The notes: generated by a model not told the origin, from the sequence alone. DNA of 64,000 bases from Roseibium album (GCF_001404515.1 NZ_CXWE01000006.1:248001-312000), one strand, 5' to 3'. Positions 47,279 through 56,945 are shown, numbered from the stretch's first letter. Numbers and translations are program-made.

Positions 47279-47920
47279 CTAGTCCCGATCCTTCATGCCG
47301 GCAGTCTGGGAAGAGTAATAATAGACAATCGCCTGCGCGCGGTTTTTGACCGATAGCTTTTCGTAGATATTCGAAAGGTGGAACTTGACCGTGTTCGTCG
47401 ATATCTGCAGAGATTTCGACAATTCGCGATTGGACATGCCGCTCGACAGAGCTTCCAGGATCACTTTTTCCTTCCGGGAGAGACTATAGATCGGATCCTG
47501 CTGCATCTGGCGAACGTCGATAAACGGAAACACCATTTTTCCGGCGGCCACGTCAACACAGGTTTCCACCAATCCCTCAATTTCACCGGATCTTGGTGCG
47601 AATCCAGCGGCACCGGCCTGCATCGCCAGCCTCGGCAAATCTCCGGCGGCATCTCCGTAAACGACAAATCGCGGCGCGGCTTCGTTTTCCCGCAGAACCT
47701 CGATCAGCTTCGCGCCACCAAGGGCCGGCAGGTTCCATTCGACGACGCCGACCTGCACCGGCACGCGCATGACCGTTCCAAGAAACCCTTCAGCTGTTGC
47801 GGACGTTGCCACGAGCGAGAAACGGGTGTCCTTGTCGAAAATCTCGGACATTGCCGACAGAACCAAGGGATTGCTGTCCGCGAGCATGATGTTTATCGGA
47901 GAGCCGGGATTTTCAACCAA
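47279..47920 (-). CDS. LuxR-type DNA-binding regulator with an atypical receiver domain
   Basis: A 213-residue FixJ/NarL-like protein. Receiver at about 8-125; the residue aligned with the phospho-acceptor Asp is Glu61 (VVEWNLPALGG), and only one N-terminal acidic residue (Asp15) is present. The LuxR helix-turn-helix (about 147-205) is canonical: LSRKEKVILEALSSGMSNRELSK then STNTVKFHLSNIYEKLSVKNR. Such atypical receivers usually work without phosphorylation. It is divergent from sgaA and the serine-cycle operon, 213 bases away, with palindromes in between, so it probably regulates that operon. Confidence 0.88.
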   Translation of the reverse strand: MVENPGSPINIMLADSNPLVLSAMSEIFDKDTRFSLVATSATAEGFLGTVMRVPVQVGVVEWNLPALGGAKLIEVLRENEAAPRFVVYGDAAGDLPRLAMQAGAAGFAPRSGEIEGLVETCVDVAAGKMVFPFIDVRQMQQDPIYSLSRKEKVILEALSSGMSNRELSKSLQISTNTVKFHLSNIYEKLSVKNRAQAIVYYYSSQTAGMKDRD

Positions 47921-47973
47921 TTGTTTTTACACCACTATTGAAAACAAACTACCCAAACAGATAGCTGATTATC

Positions 47974-48022
47974 TGGTAGAATTACCATCTATTATCCGAA
48001 TGAGTAGGTTTTTTCCCATTCG
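47974..48022. promoter_or_regulatory. Two inverted repeats between the LuxR-type regulator and sgaA
   Basis: TGGTA-GAAT-TACCA (47974-47987) and CGAATG - 14 bases - CATTCG (47997-48022) in an AT-rich stretch 54-90 bases from the regulator start. LuxR/FixJ-type proteins bind short inverted repeats, so these are candidate operators for control of the serine-cycle genes and of the regulator itself. Confidence 0.5.
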
Positions 48023-48133
48023 ATTAGATGTCCGAAAGCAGTAGTAACTTCCATTGCGCAAACACGCAAGCCGAGGTTTTCCTAGGGGAACATGGGCCAC
48101 CGGCTCAAACGATCAGCGCGGAGGAAACTGCAG

Positions 48134-49378
48134 ATGCCGACAGAGATTTTTCCCCAACTGGACATTCCCGAAACCCTTGCGGCTGGCCCAGGGCCAGGTA
48201 ACACAGATGCCCGCGTGCTTCATGCCTTCGCACGGGCCGGTGTTGCTGATCATATGCACGCTGACGTCCTGCGGGGCATGATCGAGTGCAAACACATGTT
48301 GCGTGAAATCTGGGGTACCACCAACACCTATACCTTTGCCATCGCAGGTACGGGCTGGAGTGGTCTGGACGCGATGTTCTCAGCGATCATGCCTGGAGAC
48401 AAGGTTGTTGCGTTTTCCAACGGCACATTCTCCGGGATCGATGCCTTGACCCTTCGCATCAAGGCAGCAACTCCTTGCGAACTGGCCGCCGATCCTCTTG
48501 ATCCCTGCCCGGCGAGCGTCGTCGTCATCAATGTGCCACACGGCCAGCCGGTAACCGGCGAACTGGTGGAGGAAGTCCTCGACGAACACCAGCCAAAATG
48601 GGCATTCATGGCGCATTGGGAAACCGGTTCCGGCCGTGTCAACGATCTGCGCGGCTTTTCGGATGCCTGCATACGCCATGGTGTCATGGGGCTTGTGGAT
48701 GCGGTATCCTCTCTTGGGGTAGATGATTTTTCGATCGATGACTTTCCGGGTGTGGCAGGCTGGGCCTCCTGCCCTCAAAAAGGTCTGTGCTGCCTGCCAC
48801 TGACCTATGCACCCGTCAGCTTCCGCGACACGTACATCGAAACGCTCAAGACAACCGGTGCCTATACCTACGTGCACAATCCCATACTTGAGGCGCGGCA
48901 CTGGGGAATTGTTGACGGGGCAGATGTCGACAAGGGAACGTATCACCGCACGCATTCCGGTTACGCCGTTGCAGCTTTCCATGAATCGCTGCGCCTGACC
49001 CTGCAAGAGGGCCTTGCGAACCGGGCAGCTTCCTACCGTCTCCACGAAGCAGCCCTGCGTGACGCCGTTGCCACTCTGGGCTGCAATGTGACGTCCGACA
49101 TGACCAGTCTGGTCGTTCTCAACCTGCCGGACCATCTGGCTGGCCGCGAGATGGAACTGGTACAGAACTGCCGTGCGGAGGGTTTCGGCATCTGGCCGAC
49201 ACTTTCGGCTCCGGTTCAAATTCGTATCGGCATTTTGAACCAACTGAATGCCGGGGCGATCTGGGACATTGCCAACCGCTTTGCCGAAGCCATGCGCAAG
49301 CTTGGGGCCGACGTCGATCCGGAGGCTCTCGAAACCTCGCTACACAAGCATTACGGCACATCGGTCGCGGCACAATAG
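48134..49378 (+). CDS. sgaA: Serine-glyoxylate aminotransferase
   Basis: A 414-residue class V PLP aminotransferase. AAGPGPGNTDARVLHAFA at the start, the PLP Lys in SCPQKGLCCLP, and HWETGSGRVNDL fit the AGXT/SGA family. It transfers the amino group from serine to glyoxylate, giving hydroxypyruvate and glycine, a core step of the serine cycle. The ATG at 48134 follows GAGGAAA; the frame is open 14 codons further up. First gene of a tight operon with mtkA (9-base gap), mtkB, hprA and mclA, which fixes the physiological role. Confidence 0.94.
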   Translation: MPTEIFPQLDIPETLAAGPGPGNTDARVLHAFARAGVADHMHADVLRGMIECKHMLREIWGTTNTYTFAIAGTGWSGLDAMFSAIMPGDKVVAFSNGTFSGIDALTLRIKAATPCELAADPLDPCPASVVVINVPHGQPVTGELVEEVLDEHQPKWAFMAHWETGSGRVNDLRGFSDACIRHGVMGLVDAVSSLGVDDFSIDDFPGVAGWASCPQKGLCCLPLTYAPVSFRDTYIETLKTTGAYTYVHNPILEARHWGIVDGADVDKGTYHRTHSGYAVAAFHESLRLTLQEGLANRAASYRLHEAALRDAVATLGCNVTSDMTSLVVLNLPDHLAGREMELVQNCRAEGFGIWPTLSAPVQIRIGILNQLNAGAIWDIANRFAEAMRKLGADVDPEALETSLHKHYGTSVAAQ

Positions 49379-49387
49379 GAGGCCGGA

Positions 49388-50587
49388 ATGGACATCCATG
49401 AGTATCAGGCGAAGGAAATTCTCGCCAAATTCGGCGTCGAGGTGCCGAAGGGGGCCCTGGCCTACAGCCCGGAACAAGCCGCCTATCGCGCGCGGGAACT
49501 CGGTGGCGACCAATGGATTGTAAAAGCCCAGGTTCACGCCGGCGGGCGTGGTCTGGCAGGTGGTGTGAAAATCTGCCAGACGCAGGACGAAATCCATGAT
49601 GCCTGCGACAACATGTTCGGGCGCAAGCTGGTGACGCACCAGACCGGTCCGGAAGGCAAGGATATCTACCGGGTCTATGTGGAGACCACGGCCCAGATCG
49701 AGCGAGAGATCTATCTTGGGTTCGTGCTCGACCGCTCCAGCCAACGTGTCATGATTGTCGCCTCTTCGGAGGGAGGGATGGAAATTGAGGAAATATCCTC
49801 CACGCGGCCAGAAAGTATCGTTCGCTCCACCGTGGAACCTGCTGTCGGCCTTCAGGAATTCCAGGCCCGGGAAATCGCGTTCGAACTAAAGGTCGAACCG
49901 GGACTCGTGCAGCACATGGTGCGCACTCTGCAGGGGTGTTATCGCGCGTTTCTCGATTTCGATGCCACCATGGTGGAGGTCAACCCGTTGGCCATCACTA
50001 CCGACAAGCGCGTTGTTGCCCTCGACGCCAAGATGAGCTTCGACGACAACGCACTCTACCGGCATCCCCAGATCAGTGAATTGCGCGACAAATCGCAGGA
50101 AGACCCGCGAGAGAGCCGTGCAGCGGATCGCGGCCTGTCCTATGTCGGGCTGGACGGCAACATCGGCTGCATCGTCAATGGTGCAGGTCTTGCGATGGCA
50201 ACGATGGACACGATCAAACTGGCCGGAGGAGATCCGGCAAACTTCCTCGATATTGGAGGTGGAGCCTCGCCGGAACGCGTCGCCAAAGCGTTTGGCCTCG
50301 TCCTTTCCGACAAGAATGTCCAGGCCGTCCTGGTCAATATCTTCGCCGGGATAAACCGCTGCGACTGGGTCGCCGAAGGGGTTGTTCTGGCGCTGAAAGA
50401 ACAGCAGATCGATATTCCCGTGGTGGTGCGCCTTGCCGGCACGAACGTGGAAGAAGGACAAAAGATCCTGGCCAAGTCCGGCCTGCCGATCATCCGGGCG
50501 ACCACCTTGATGGAAGCTGCCGAGCGCGTTGTAGGCGCCTGGCAACGGGACCTGTCGCAAGGCACCAGATTGAGGGCCGCGCAATGA
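49388..50587 (+). CDS. mtkA: Malate-CoA ligase (malate thiokinase) beta subunit
   Basis: A 399-residue ATP-grasp protein resembling SucC, starting [20 protein letters not shown]. Nucleotide-binding [19 protein letters not shown], metal-binding [10 protein letters not shown], and the CoA-ligase C-domain [15 protein letters not shown] and IFAGINRCD are present. By sequence it could be succinyl-CoA synthetase beta, but its place between sgaA and mtkB-hprA-mclA identifies malate thiokinase, which makes malyl-CoA for the serine cycle. It overlaps mtkB by 4 bases. Confidence 0.93.
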   Translation: MDIHEYQAKEILAKFGVEVPKGALAYSPEQAAYRARELGGDQWIVKAQVHAGGRGLAGGVKICQTQDEIHDACDNMFGRKLVTHQTGPEGKDIYRVYVETTAQIEREIYLGFVLDRSSQRVMIVASSEGGMEIEEISSTRPESIVRSTVEPAVGLQEFQAREIAFELKVEPGLVQHMVRTLQGCYRAFLDFDATMVEVNPLAITTDKRVVALDAKMSFDDNALYRHPQISELRDKSQEDPRESRAADRGLSYVGLDGNIGCIVNGAGLAMATMDTIKLAGGDPANFLDIGGGASPERVAKAFGLVLSDKNVQAVLVNIFAGINRCDWVAEGVVLALKEQQIDIPVVVRLAGTNVEEGQKILAKSGLPIIRATTLMEAAERVVGAWQRDLSQGTRLRAAQ

Positions 50588-51474
50588 GCATTCTAATCGA
50601 CCGTGACAGCCGCGTCATCGTGCAGGGTATTACCGGCCGCATGGCGCGCTTTCATACCAAGGACATGCTGCGCTACGGCACAAATGTCGTCGCCGGCGTT
50701 GTTCCCGGCAAGGGTGGCGAAACCGTGGAGGGCGTGCCCGTTCATGACACGGTGAAACAGGCTGTCGCTGCCACTGGCGCCGACACAAGCCTTGTTTTCG
50801 TACCGCCTCCGTTTGCAGCAGATTCGATCATGGAAGCGGCCGACAGCGGTGTCCGCTACTGCGTTTGCATCACGGATGGCATCCCGGCGCAGGACATGAT
50901 CCAGGTGAAACGGTACATGTACCGGTATCCTCGCGAAAAACGCATGGTTCTGACGGGGCCTAACTGCGCCGGTACGATCAGCCCGGGAAAGGCGCTTCTG
51001 GGGATCATGCCCGGCCATATCTACCTGCCCGGACATGTCGGCATCATCGGACGGTCCGGAACGCTCGGATATGAGGCAGCAGCCCAGTTGAAAGACAATG
51101 GCATAGGTGTGTCGACCAGCGTCGGTATTGGTGGAGATCCGATCAACGGATCGTCATTCAAGGACATCCTGGCCCGTTTCGAACAGGACGACGACACGCA
51201 TGTGATTGCCATGATCGGGGAAATCGGCGGGCCGCAGGAATCGGAAGCTGCCGAATACATACGGGACAACATTTCCAAGCCCGTCGTGGCATATGTCGCG
51301 GGCCTGACCGCCCCGAAGGGCCGGACAATGGGGCACGCCGGTGCAATTATCTCCGCTTTCGGCGAAAGCGCTTCCGAAAAGGTCGAAATCCTTTCATCGG
51401 TCGGCGTCACGGTTGCCGAGAACCCGGCTGTCATCGGCGATACCATTGCGCGTGTTTACAAGGAAGCAGCATGA
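50584..51474 (+). CDS. mtkB: Malate-CoA ligase (malate thiokinase) alpha subunit
   Basis: A 296-residue SucD-like subunit. CoA-binding Rossmann part with [35 protein letters not shown], and the phosphorylated active-site His in [15 protein letters not shown]. It forms the alpha partner of MtkA. Stop and start overlap with mtkA upstream (ATGA) and with hprA downstream, so synthesis is coupled. With MtkA it converts malate, CoA and ATP to malyl-CoA, which MclA cleaves. Confidence 0.93.
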   Translation: MSILIDRDSRVIVQGITGRMARFHTKDMLRYGTNVVAGVVPGKGGETVEGVPVHDTVKQAVAATGADTSLVFVPPPFAADSIMEAADSGVRYCVCITDGIPAQDMIQVKRYMYRYPREKRMVLTGPNCAGTISPGKALLGIMPGHIYLPGHVGIIGRSGTLGYEAAAQLKDNGIGVSTSVGIGGDPINGSSFKDILARFEQDDDTHVIAMIGEIGGPQESEAAEYIRDNISKPVVAYVAGLTAPKGRTMGHAGAIISAFGESASEKVEILSSVGVTVAENPAVIGDTIARVYKEAA

Positions 51475-52445
51475 TGACCAGACCCACTGTTCTTGTGACA
51501 AGACGCTGGCCGGCAGCCGTCGAAGCTGTCCTGAGCGAGCGTTACGACACGGTCCTCAACACTTGCGACGTTCCCTTGTCTCCTGCCGAGATCCGCAGGG
51601 CACTCAAAACCTTCGACGCGGTGCTGCCCACAGTTACCGACAGGTTGGATGCCGAAGCACTGGATGTGCCGGACGCCAGAACGAGGATTCTGGCAAATTT
51701 CGGCTACGGCTATGCCCACATATGTGAACCGGCGGCGCGGCAGCGTGGACTGACGGTAACGAACACGCCGGACAACCCGTCGGAATGCACCGCGGATTTT
51801 GCCATGATGCTGCTGCTCATGGCCGGGCGGCGAGCGTGCGAAGGCGAGAGGAACCTTCGTGCCGGTAACTGGTCGCGATGGTGCCCGGACCACCTGATCG
51901 GCACCAGGGTCAGCGGCAAGACGCTCGGTATCATAGGATTTGGGAATGCCGGGCAGGAACTGGCGCGCCGCGCCTACCACGGTTTCGGCATGAGGATCGT
52001 GGTTCAGGATGAAGAAAGGATCGATCCCGCTATCCTGGAACAAGTCGACGCGACACAGGCAAAAGATGTCGATGACTTGCTGCCACTTTGCGATTTCGTT
52101 TCGCTCCACTGCGCGGAAGCCCGCTCGAACGAACCTCTCATCGGTGCCCGCAGACTGAACCTGATGAAAGCGGATGCGTTCCTGATCAACACGGCCCGGG
52201 GCGACCTTGTCGATGAAGCGGCACTTGTCCATGCCCTCATTTTCGAAACGATCGGAGGCGCCGCTCTCGATGTCTTTGTCAGGGAGCCCCGGATCAACGC
52301 CGACCTGCTGAATTGTGACAATCTGGTCCTCTTGCCTCATCTGGGTGGTGCTACGCGAGAAAACCGCGAGGCAATGGGGTTTCGTGTCCTTGAAAACCTG
52401 TCGGACTTTTTTGACGGACGGGATCCGAGAGATCGCGTGATCTGA
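51471..52445 (+). CDS. hprA: D-2-hydroxyacid dehydrogenase, probable hydroxypyruvate/glyoxylate reductase
   Basis: A 324-residue dehydrogenase. NAD(P)-binding LGIIGFGNAGQELARRAY (G-x-G-x-x-G), catalytic Arg in INTARGDLVDEAAL, and catalytic His in LVLLPHLGGAT. The catalytic Glu region reads VFVREPRIN rather than the common N-E-P, and NPSECTADFAMMLLLMAGRR is typical. In the serine cycle it reduces hydroxypyruvate to glycerate. By sequence alone a glyoxylate reductase cannot be excluded. It overlaps mtkB by 4 bases; mclA follows after 178 bases. Confidence 0.88.
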   Translation: MMTRPTVLVTRRWPAAVEAVLSERYDTVLNTCDVPLSPAEIRRALKTFDAVLPTVTDRLDAEALDVPDARTRILANFGYGYAHICEPAARQRGLTVTNTPDNPSECTADFAMMLLLMAGRRACEGERNLRAGNWSRWCPDHLIGTRVSGKTLGIIGFGNAGQELARRAYHGFGMRIVVQDEERIDPAILEQVDATQAKDVDDLLPLCDFVSLHCAEARSNEPLIGARRLNLMKADAFLINTARGDLVDEAALVHALIFETIGGAALDVFVREPRINADLLNCDNLVLLPHLGGATRENREAMGFRVLENLSDFFDGRDPRDRVI

Positions 52446-52623
52446 CAATCAGCTTCCCTGAAAACCAGTTCCAACCGCGTGATCCTGCTTCCCCAGGTGC
52501 CCGCGAGCGGGGGATGGTGCGCCCGACCGTCCAACAATCCGGCGCGAAAAATGCCGGCTGCACTCAGCATCATCCCGGTGGAAGGCAACGGCCACCGAAA
52601 AATCGTACCCCAAGGAGATCGAA

Positions 52624-53601
52624 ATGAGTTTTTTCCCCGTTGAACAGGCGCCGGCTCGCCTGAACCGCAGCGAACTGGCGGTGCCCGGCAGTCAGCCGCA
52701 GATGTTTGAAAAGGCTTCCCGGTCCAATGCCGATGTCATCTTCCTCGATCTTGAGGACGCAGTCGCGCCTGACGAGAAGGAACAGGCGCGCAAAAACATC
52801 ATTCAGGCCCTGAACGATATCGACTGGGGCGACAAGACAATGTCGATCCGCATCAACGGACTGGATACCCACTACATGTACCGAGACGTCGTGGATATCG
52901 TTGAACAGGCCGGAGAACGGCTGGATCTCATCATGATCCCCAAGGTTGGCACGGCCGCGGACGTCTACGCCATCGACATGCTGGTAACGCAGATCGAGGA
53001 TGCAAGGGGATACAAGAGGCGGATCGGCTTCGAACACATCATCGAAACGGCACTCGGCATGCAAAACGTGCATGAAATCGCTGCAGCCTCCAGACGCAAT
53101 GAAAGTCTCCATTTCGGGGTCGCAGACTACGCCGCCAGCACGCGTGCGCGCACCACGATCATCGGCGGTGTCAACCCGGACTATGCAGTGCTGACGGACC
53201 CTGCACTTGACGGCGGCAGGGATGTGCATTGGGGCGATATGTGGCACTACGCGATCGCGCGCATGGTCGTGGCAGCGCGCGCCAATGGATTGCGTCCCAT
53301 CGATGGTCCCTTTGGCGACTTTACGGACAAAGACGGCTACCGGGCAGCAGCTGGACGCGCGGCTGTTCTTGGCTGCGAAGGCAAATGGGCTATCCATCCC
53401 GGCCAAATCGAACTGGCCAATGAAGTCATGAGCCCCTCAGACTCTGAAGTGACCAAAGCCAAGCGCATTCTGGAGGCCATGGCCGAAGCAGAAGCTGCGG
53501 GCAAGGGAGCTGTTTCGCTTGATGGTCGATTGATCGACTACGCTTCCATCCGGCAGGCCGAGGTTCTGGTGGACAAGAGCCGTCAGATTTCGGCAAGCTA
53601 A
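52624..53601 (+). CDS. mclA: L-malyl-CoA / beta-methylmalyl-CoA lyase
   Basis: A 325-residue HpcH/HpaI/CitE-family lyase. SELAVPGSQPQMFEKA, the metal-binding VIFLDLEDAVAPDEK, MIPKVGTAADV, FEHIIETALGM, and GKWAIHPGQIELANE match malyl-CoA lyases. It cleaves malyl-CoA to glyoxylate and acetyl-CoA, closing the serine cycle. It has a strong ribosome site (AAGGAGATCGAA). The 178 bases between hprA and mclA hold no gene and may carry an extra promoter. It ends 33 bases from the convergent GNAT gene. Confidence 0.94.
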   Translation: MSFFPVEQAPARLNRSELAVPGSQPQMFEKASRSNADVIFLDLEDAVAPDEKEQARKNIIQALNDIDWGDKTMSIRINGLDTHYMYRDVVDIVEQAGERLDLIMIPKVGTAADVYAIDMLVTQIEDARGYKRRIGFEHIIETALGMQNVHEIAAASRRNESLHFGVADYAASTRARTTIIGGVNPDYAVLTDPALDGGRDVHWGDMWHYAIARMVVAARANGLRPIDGPFGDFTDKDGYRAAAGRAAVLGCEGKWAIHPGQIELANEVMSPSDSEVTKAKRILEAMAEAEAAGKGAVSLDGRLIDYASIRQAEVLVDKSRQISAS

Positions 53602-53634
53602 TCCCAAGCGTGGCCGGTTTCGGCGCAAGCGACA

Positions 53635-54489
53635 TCAGAAGGTCAGTTGCATGTCGAACTGCTGCAAGAGGTCTTCAGCCCCTGCCCGGTCCAAAAACGC
53701 ATTGACGCCCGTTGCACTCACATCGACATTCACAAATGTCAGGTGGTCGGTATCCACCGACTGCCCAAGTCCCTCGAGCAGCACGCTGCCGATGCCGTTG
53801 CGGCGAAAGTTGCGGTGAACGGCGATCTGGGCAACCGAACCATCGGGGTTGGCTGCGCCCCAGCCGAGAAGCCTTCCGTTTTCCGATACACCGATCAGGT
53901 TCATTCTGCCACGCAGGGCCGTGAGCGAGGCACGACTGTTTTGAGGTGTCGGGAGCGTATCGAAATAGTCGTTCTCATCATCCGGGAGCTCCTCGACAGT
54001 GAGAGCATCAATTCTCAGGTCATTCCGGCGGGACACAGGCAGACTGTGTTTCGGCAACCTGCATACCCGGACCGTCCTCTGATGCTTGTATCCAAACAAT
54101 TCATAGGCTCTGAGGGCCCTTTCATTGGTCGAGATGACTTCCAACTGCATTCCATTCGCGCCATCGGATTTCTGCTTTTCGACAACAGCCTTGAACAGGT
54201 TCTTCAATATACCCTTGCGCCTGTGCCGGGGATCCGTTCCAACCGAAACAGCATAGCCTCGGGAACCATACGAGGCGGATGGTGCTGTGGAATACCAGAA
54301 CCCGGCAATGTCCGAGCCACTCATGGATACGAATGAATGCTCTGCGGAAAATCCGCGCTGCTTCTGGAAATAGAGAAACTTGTCGACCGTCAGCGAAAGC
54401 GGAACGCAATAGTCCGAAAAGGCTGAATTCATCGCCGCGCACAATTGTCCTGCATCAAGTTCACGGCAATCGATGATGTGATATGACAT
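53635..54489 (-). CDS. Double-domain GNAT N-acetyltransferase
   Basis: A 284-residue protein with two GNAT folds. The N-terminal domain (about 1-145) has the acetyl-CoA loop VSVGTDPRHRRKGILKNL (Q/R-x-x-G-x-G/A); the C-terminal domain (about 180-284) has IAVHRNFRRNGIGSVLLEGL. Similar tandem-GNAT proteins include MshD-type enzymes and resistance acetyltransferases, but the substrate is unknown here. The ATG at 54489 is chosen because it starts the fold (MSYHIIDCRELDAGQL); the frame is open further upstream. Confidence 0.85.
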   Translation of the reverse strand: MSYHIIDCRELDAGQLCAAMNSAFSDYCVPLSLTVDKFLYFQKQRGFSAEHSFVSMSGSDIAGFWYSTAPSASYGSRGYAVSVGTDPRHRRKGILKNLFKAVVEKQKSDGANGMQLEVISTNERALRAYELFGYKHQRTVRVCRLPKHSLPVSRRNDLRIDALTVEELPDDENDYFDTLPTPQNSRASLTALRGRMNLIGVSENGRLLGWGAANPDGSVAQIAVHRNFRRNGIGSVLLEGLGQSVDTDHLTFVNVDVSATGVNAFLDRAGAEDLLQQFDMQLTF

Positions 54490-54689
54490 GGTTGCTTGTT
54501 GCCTGGCTCCGCTTGGTTTGTTGCCTGGTACGCAATGTTCAGAAGATGAATCAGTCTGAATTGCAAGGGCGGGACGGTTATCGTAGTTGCTGAAATATCT
54601 ATGCACAACTCGCGGCGCTGAAGATGGCAGTGATCGGTTGAAATTCGTCTCCGAGCCGTTGGCTTAAGGTCCGCGCATTTCTTTCGTTA

Positions 54690-55166
54690 TCAGTCGGCCC
54701 TTATGGATCTGACATCCTCTTTCGACGCACCGATCCTGATCCTGTCGCCGACCGAAACGTCGGTCGACCGCAGTTGAGCTGATGCTTCATGCAAACGATT
54801 GTCGGCTGGGGAACGGAACCTGACCTTTATCTGGCTGGTCTTTGCCAACACATACCCCTGTTCCTGCAATCCTTCTCCGAGCGATGTCTTGAAACTGCTG
54901 CAGGGCAACACGATCCGTTCGGTTTCGAATAGACCTGTCCTCGTTCTGCCGAGGTGAGTTTTCTTTGCCTCACACACAATTTCGGCAAAGGTTACAAGGG
55001 CGGTTGTATCCTCGAAATCCGACCGGCCGAAGAAAAAAGCTGCAGCAGTAGTCACTATCATTACTGGTAGAACGACCAACTCAAGAACAAGGCGCGCGTT
55101 CATCCACCAGGCAATTTTTCTCTTGTGATCGTACAAGCAGCGCCCTTTCCGCAACCTGAAACGCAT
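54690..55166 (-). CDS. Hypothetical protein with one membrane helix
   Basis: Up to 158 residues. A basic N-terminus (RLRKGRCLYDHKRK) precedes one membrane helix at about 26-46 (LVLELVVLPVMIVTTAAAFFFG), then a soluble domain of about 110 residues with two Cys (EIVCEAKK, LPCSSFK) and a C-terminal SVGDRIRIGASKEDVRS. Not recognised. The start is uncertain: ATG 55166 or ATG 55103 (MNARLV, with GGTGG right before). Isolated between the GNAT and ABM genes, on the same strand. Confidence 0.6.
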   Translation of the reverse strand: MRFRLRKGRCLYDHKRKIAWWMNARLVLELVVLPVMIVTTAAAFFFGRSDFEDTTALVTFAEIVCEAKKTHLGRTRTGLFETERIVLPCSSFKTSLGEGLQEQGYVLAKTSQIKVRFRSPADNRLHEASAQLRSTDVSVGDRIRIGASKEDVRSIRAD

Positions 55167-55319
55167 ATCATGTCTGTTTCCGGAAACTTCAACATCAAGT
55201 CAGAACTCCGGCACATCCCACAATCGGCTCTTGTCTGCCAAATTATTGGCGTGTGATAATTTCAACAATACCTGTACGCTACTGCTCAATAGTGGGCTAG
55301 GTTATGTCACTTATCAAAT

Positions 55320-55640
55320 TCAGTTGAAACTCTCCGCGACGTCATACATGACAGGCTCGAAACTCTTGCAAAGAGCATGGATGCTGCGGTTGCGGTCGCG
55401 CATTTCCGGTGTCCGCAACATGGCAAGAAAATCTTCGCGCCTGCGCCACTGGGAATAGTTGGCAATTCGGGTTTGGGCGTCGTTGACATGGAGCCCTGCG
55501 CCTATGAACCCTGGCTGATGCCGTATGAAGTTGTCATATGCGTCTTTCAGCTCATCCAGGAGGTCGTAGCAGGTGCCCGGCGTCATCTCGAAGGTCGTGA
55601 TTACGGTCTGGCAATCGCTGTTGCTGGAAATCTCTGGCAT
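55320..55640 (-). CDS. Antibiotic-biosynthesis monooxygenase (ABM)-fold protein
   Basis: A 106-residue ferredoxin-like fold protein of the ABM superfamily. The pattern QTVITTFEMTPGTCYDLLDELKDAY, FIGAGLHVNDAQTRIANYSQW (shown in part) and REDFLAMLRTPEM is typical. Members are small heme-degrading or quinone-type monooxygenases or stress proteins; this one lacks a clear heme ligand, so the reaction is open. Probably acts as a dimer in the cytosol. It lies downstream of the trans-sulfuration enzyme gene (93 bases), on the same strand. Confidence 0.8.
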   Translation of the reverse strand: MPEISSNSDCQTVITTFEMTPGTCYDLLDELKDAYDNFIRHQPGFIGAGLHVNDAQTRIANYSQWRRREDFLAMLRTPEMRDRNRSIHALCKSFEPVMYDVAESFN

Positions 55641-55733
55641 AGCTCTCCTCCTCTGCCTTTGTATGAAATGCTGGCATGAAACTCGAGGAGCGGCAACAAA
55701 GAGTACACCATCCCCGGGTTTTTTGGACGTGCT

Positions 55734-56945
55734 TCAACCCAATGCCCCGTCAAGGTCGGCAATCAGGTCTTCGGCATCCTCCAATCCCACGGACAGACGA
55801 AAGATGCCGTCACCAGCAAATTCCCGGTATGAATTCAGCTGATCTCCCTGAAGCCGGAACGACGTCTCCATCAAGAGATCGGTCTCCATCCAGAAAACGA
55901 GCGAACGATGGTGCCCCAGAGAAACCGCATAGTGGATCACCTCCAACCGGTCGATCATCTGCTGCGCGACGGTTCGCCCAGTTGGTGCGTTGCCAACCTG
56001 AAAGGAAATCATCCCGGAAAAATTCGTCATCTGGCGCTTGGCCAAATCGACCTGCGGATGCGACGGCAATCCCGGATACATGACCCGCGTCACCTTCGGA
56101 TGGGTTTCCAGCCATTGGGCAACCGACAACGCGCCTGCCTGATGTGCCTTCATGCGCAAGGGCAAGGTCGCCGCGCCGCGCGCAATCAGCCAGGCGTTGA
56201 ACGGCGACAGGACACCGCCGTGATGTATCGCGGCTTCGTTTCGCATCCGCGCAATCAAGTCAGCCTTGCCGGCAACTGCACCGCCAACCGCGTCGCCGTG
56301 ACCGCCAATATACTTGGTGATCGAGTGCATGACGAGATCGACACCCAGCCCGATCGCATCCATCCCGAGAGGCGAGGCAAATGTGGCGTCGCAACTCAGC
56401 AGCGCTCCAACCTGACGTGCAAGAGCCGAGACCGCTGAAAGATCCGTCAGGCGGGTGATCGGATTCACAGGTGTTTCGGTGTGAACGAGTGTCGTATTCG
56501 GTCGAAGTGCCGCCGAAACAGCTTCCAGATCCGACATGTCGACAGTTGTGACTTCAACGCCCATGCGCGGCAGGGTATCGCGTGCGAGTTCCGCGACACC
56601 GGCATAGGAGACGTCGGAAATGACAACATGATCGCCCGAAGACAGAAATGTCATGAAAATTGCGGTTGCCGCAGCCATTCCCGACGCCAGGCAAAGACAG
56701 GCTTCTGCGCCCTGCATTGCCGCGATCTTTTTCTCCAGCATCGCAACCGTCGGATTGTTCCATCTGGAATAGATGAAACCGCCCTCCTCCTCCAGATCGT
56801 GCGCTGAAAATCCGGCCAACCGGTCACTGACAAATGTCGAACTCATGTGCAACGGGGGGCTTGAGGCACCTGTCGCAGGATCCGGCCCCTCACCAGCATG
56901 AATCGCCGTGGTCATCGCACCTTTGGTTCGATTGGTCTTCGACAT
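55734..56945 (-). CDS. PLP-dependent trans-sulfuration-family enzyme (cystathionine gamma-synthase / methionine gamma-lyase type)
   Basis: A 403-residue fold-type I PLP enzyme. TTAIHAGEGPDPATGASSPPLH, YSRWNNPTVAMLEKKIAAM, the Asp of SCDATFASP, and the PLP Lys in HSITKYIGGHGDAVGG are family signatures. The exact reaction (cystathionine gamma-synthase, gamma-lyase, methionine gamma-lyase or O-acyl-homoserine sulfhydrylase) cannot be fixed by eye. The ATG at 56945 follows AAGGGA at 6-base spacing. It lies 30 bases downstream of a LysR gene on the same strand, an arrangement that suggests cotranscription. Confidence 0.88.
   Translation of the reverse strand: MSKTNRTKGAMTTAIHAGEGPDPATGASSPPLHMSSTFVSDRLAGFSAHDLEEEGGFIYSRWNNPTVAMLEKKIAAMQGAEACLCLASGMAAATAIFMTFLSSGDHVVISDVSYAGVAELARDTLPRMGVEVTTVDMSDLEAVSAALRPNTTLVHTETPVNPITRLTDLSAVSALARQVGALLSCDATFASPLGMDAIGLGVDLVMHSITKYIGGHGDAVGGAVAGKADLIARMRNEAAIHHGGVLSPFNAWLIARGAATLPLRMKAHQAGALSVAQWLETHPKVTRVMYPGLPSHPQVDLAKRQMTNFSGMISFQVGNAPTGRTVAQQMIDRLEVIHYAVSLGHHRSLVFWMETDLLMETSFRLQGDQLNSYREFAGDGIFRLSVGLEDAEDLIADLDGALG

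Noticed and set aside
52446..52623. A small gene between hprA and mclA
   Set aside because: No frame with a ribosome site; only the mclA ribosome site and possible promoter sequence are seen.
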